A stretch of 8,876 nucleotides of DNA, from NCBI GenBank assembly GCA_947593895.1, contig CANQDY010000050.1, positions 1 through 8,876 on the forward strand. Direction: 5' to 3'. Within the stretch, counting starts at the first letter, position 1, and every line of letters begins with the position of its first letter. The stretch is from an uncultured Bacilli bacterium (GTDB lineage: Bacteria; Bacillota_I; Bacilli_A; RFN20; CAG-449). The notes under the pieces were generated by a model. It was given only the letters and a program-made list of their open reading frames with translations, made no database searches and was not told the DNA's origin. Shown here one piece after another: positions 8,301 through 8,876 of the stretch. Made by a program: the position numbers and the translations under genes.

Positions 8301-8368
8301 TCCTCAATTTTCAACGCACTCTGCAAAATGCTATATCCACTTTGAACATTCAAAGGTAAGTAATTCAT
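5327..8368 (-). CDS. dnaE: DNA polymerase III alpha subunit, DnaE type
   Basis: This 1013-residue protein is a C-family replicative DNA polymerase. The N-terminal PHP domain (about 1-240) keeps SGYS and the CKKKQITPIFG segment but has lost the family's HLHVHS histidines (Pro5, Asn7, Gln9 stand in their places). The polymerase core has GPGRGSAAGS at 327-336, PDIDID with catalytic Asp369 and Asp371, and the third catalytic Asp520 in LKMDLLGLRNL. LYRPGPMDN at 598-605 and YGFNKSHSVSYA at 707-717 are typical of the fingers region. An OB-fold-like part follows at about 930-1010. It is somewhat shorter than the roughly 1100 residues usual for the Firmicute enzyme. There, as known from Bacillus, DnaE works beside PolC, extending primers; PolC is not in this window. 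The ATG at 8368 is supported because MNYLPLNVQSGYS aligns with the usual N-terminus. The gene leads the dnaE-polA-mutM-coaE run and contains no tryptophan. Confidence 0.96.
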   Translation of the reverse strand: MNYLPLNVQSGYSILQSALKIEDIIYNSYSNGLKYASCCDDNMYSLPILNAQCKKKQITPIFGINIDLKVDYLNSPLKICLFIKNDTGYYSLCKIINSDRSLKKVISNADGLILIIPTISNEELSYYLISDENGFTHHILELSKHFEDTYFGVEYYQKSNKEFVNHYREFASKHNFLTVCFPKHRYVNKGDALSLEILSAIKNDSKIDTKDEINGPYYFLKEHAINTLYTKDEIQNTFKIAKSISFSLSSKRGSLLQYPYQSDLSSKKFLYFLCNQNAKKLQIQLNENYINRLEYEIDIIDKMGFCSYFLIVQDYVNYAKDHQIPIGPGRGSAAGSLVSYLLGITDVDPLKYNLLFERFLNPERVSMPDIDIDIADYARQDVIDYIYKKYGHNKMSYIITFQTIGAKQSIRDIGRVFSINSDDINTICNAIKGTNISLKESLQTSSALMDLYKDSYFNKIINLAMKIEGLPRQESIHAAGIILNQDDLNNVLPLNIHSDGKYISQFESIYLEELGFLKMDLLGLRNLTLITSIENDIKKVYPSFSLKKISFTDQRTFDVLKAGLTQGIFQLESEGITNALKTINVSSFNDLVDLLALYRPGPMDNINFYAKRKNNQEKIDYIHPSIKDILKTTYGIIIYQEQIMQIVQRVSNFSLSQADLFRRAISKKDASKFEELKKSFIDGALNNHYTIEEAEKIFSIIDKFANYGFNKSHSVSYAIITYQLAYLKSNYPSYFLATMLTYLTGSENKYAKFMRDINLFQIKLLLPNINYSKMNYQVVNNNILLPFTSIKGLPVNLAEALIYERNLNGKYLSLENFYSRTMPYGFNESHYFILINSGALDLFNYNRVQLRKSLNAFIQYASMPIESISLFSDSFKPVIKKYPVDRQYDLEQEYSALGIIISGSLFEKYSNFINHHMIKSIFYLSSSRQNVNIGVVINKVKEITTKNKNKMAIVYGFDDSQDIEIVVFNKLYEQCRNLLIEKNIVLVNGNFKQNEYGLSFIANNIIKMEENDK

Positions 8369-8378
8369 AATTTATTTT

Positions 8379-8460
8379 TCACCTTTCTCATTATAAATGA
8401 AATAGTTAAAAATTTATAGTCAATTATTAAATTATTAAAATGAACTTGATTGGTATTATA
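8379..8460 (-). promoter_or_regulatory. Candidate dnaE leader: weak ribosome binding site and possible -10 boxes
   Basis: On the minus strand AAAGGTGA (8386-8379) lies 10 bases before the dnaE ATG and is the best ribosome binding site. Two exact TATAAT boxes precede it, at 8460-8455 and 8395-8390. The first would give a leader of about 80 bases but has no good -35 at the usual distance. The second would start transcription within the ribosome binding site, and its nearest TTGACT (8423-8418) is 22 bases away, too far. The operon promoter is therefore not settled. Confidence 0.3.
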
Positions 8461-8526
8461 TTAGACATTCTAAAATCATGTTTATAAGAATAAATAGAGA
8501 AAATATGGCGAAATTTAAAATAATTG

Positions 8527-8555
8527 TTGATTTTGAATATTTCATTATCTATAAT
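8527..8555 (+). promoter_or_regulatory. Sigma-A type promoter of rpsU
   Basis: A -35 box TTGATT (8527-8532) and a perfect -10 box TATAAT (8550-8555) are separated by 17 bases, the optimal spacing. Transcription would start near 8562, leaving a leader of about 36 bases before the rpsU ATG. The position, directly upstream of a highly expressed ribosomal protein gene, supports the call. Confidence 0.75.
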
Positions 8556-8583
8556 CATAAATGGTCGAAGCAAAAAGCTTCAA

Positions 8584-8592
8584 AAGGGGTGA
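8584..8592 (+). promoter_or_regulatory. Ribosome binding site of rpsU
   Basis: AAGGGGTGA closely matches the anti-Shine-Dalgarno complement AAGGAGGTGA and stands at normal distance from the ATG at 8598. A short hairpin with stem GAAGC/GCTTC and loop AAAAA (8567-8581) lies just before it. Confidence 0.75.
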
Positions 8593-8597
8593 AATAA

Positions 8598-8771
8598 ATG
8601 CCAAAAACAGTAGTTCGTGAAAATGAATCAATTGATGATGCATTAAGAAGATTCAAAAGACAAGTTAATAAAGCTGGTACCCTAACAGAAGCTAGAAAAC
8701 GCGAATTTTATTTAAAGCCAGGACTAAAAAGAAAAATGAAATCGGAAATGGCTCGTAGAAAATCTTATTAA
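8598..8771 (+). CDS. rpsU: 30S ribosomal protein S21
   Basis: This 57-residue, strongly basic protein is S21 of the small ribosomal subunit, which (as known from E. coli) sits near the 3' end of 16S rRNA and helps in translation initiation. The N-terminus MPKTVVRENESIDDALRRFK and the following RQVNKAGTLTEARKREFY are the conserved family pattern, ending in a Lys/Arg-rich tail (PGLKRKMKSEMARRKSY). The length is that of the Firmicute family (57-58 residues). The gene is too short for many gene finders, but start, ribosome binding site, promoter and terminator all agree. It is transcribed divergently from dnaE. The terminator immediately after it points to a single-gene transcript; in many Firmicutes rpsU is followed closely by yqeY, which is not seen here. 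Confidence 0.97.
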   Translation: MPKTVVRENESIDDALRRFKRQVNKAGTLTEARKREFYLKPGLKRKMKSEMARRKSY

Positions 8772-8781
8772 TCAAGAAAAT

Positions 8782-8807
8782 AATCAACCGATAAGGTTGA
8801 TTTTTTT
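8782..8807 (+). terminator. Intrinsic terminator of rpsU
   Basis: AATCAACC (8782-8789) pairs perfectly with GGTTGATT (8795-8802) around the five-base loop GATAA. The T-run overlaps and follows the stem (TTTTTTT, 8801-8807). The hairpin begins 11 bases after the rpsU stop. On the minus strand the sequence after the hairpin is less T-rich, so it chiefly serves rpsU. Confidence 0.88.
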
Positions 8808-8876
8808 ATTATAAAGGAATTGTATTTAAGTAAGTCAAAAAGAAAAAACACCAATGACATTTTAAAATACGATAAC

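Noticed and set aside
8505..8597. A 30-codon open frame (starting MAKFKIIVDF) ending in TAA directly before the rpsU ATG.
   Set aside because: The best rpsU promoter lies inside it (TATAAT at 8550-8555), so the transcript would start after its ATG; it has no good ribosome binding site and its 3' end is just the rpsU leader.
8808..8876. A plus-strand frame open to the window end from a TTG at 8820 (LSKSKRKNTNDILKYDN), preceded by AAAGGA; an open minus-strand frame also crosses here.
   Set aside because: AAAGGA is only one base from the TTG, there is no ATG/GTG alternative, and about 19 codons is too short to tell coding from chance. A gene may start or end here but I cannot support it.
1..8876. 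CRISPR arrays, insertion sequences, phage genes, tRNAs or rRNAs.
   Set aside because: No regularly spaced repeats, transposase motifs, terminal inverted repeats or cloverleaf-like sequences were seen.

Overview
The window is low-GC, low-complexity-biased DNA (very AT-rich, third codon positions almost all A/T) carrying the replication/repair cluster dnaE-polA-mutM-coaE of low-GC Gram-positive bacteria and Mollicutes. TGA is used as a stop (three genes end with it) and the few tryptophans are TGG, so the standard bacterial code applies and Mycoplasma/Spiroplasma code 4 is unlikely. PolA is full length, whereas (from memory) Mycoplasmas keep only its 5' nuclease part. Together this suggests a Bacilli/Erysipelotrichia-type or Acholeplasma/Izemoplasma/RF39-like organism; this is inference, since there is no rRNA to confirm it.

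Layout. (1) Positions 2-1351, plus strand: the 3' end of an unrecognised upstream gene, an unrecognised five-segment membrane protein (153-1040), and a small single-span protein (1037-1351) joined to it by an ATGA overlap. These three overlap one another and look like the tail of an operon entering from the left. (2) Positions 8368 down to 1330, minus strand: dnaE, polA and a single ORF that joins MutM (formamidopyrimidine-DNA glycosylase) to CoaE (dephospho-CoA kinase). dnaE and polA overlap by ATGA, and only 11 bases separate polA from the fused gene, whose ribosome binding site overlaps the polA stop codon. The fused gene converges on the small membrane gene and their coding ends overlap by 22 bp. 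(3) Positions 8369-8597: a divergent intergenic region with a good promoter for rpsU and only weak candidates for dnaE. (4) Positions 8598-8807: rpsU (ribosomal protein S21) with its own hairpin-plus-T-run terminator. The last 69 bases hold no gene I can support.

How the genes fit together: DnaE, PolA and MutM are DNA synthesis and base-excision repair enzymes made from one apparent transcript. CoaE, the last enzyme of CoA synthesis, is a common chromosomal neighbour of mutM in this bacterial group, and here it is translated as the same polypeptide. The strongest unusual features are this fusion and the unassigned membrane module at the left edge, whose predicted topology recalls GspF/TadB-type secretion platform proteins. 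I see no CRISPR array, insertion sequence, phage gene or tRNA; most of the window is ordinary core genome.
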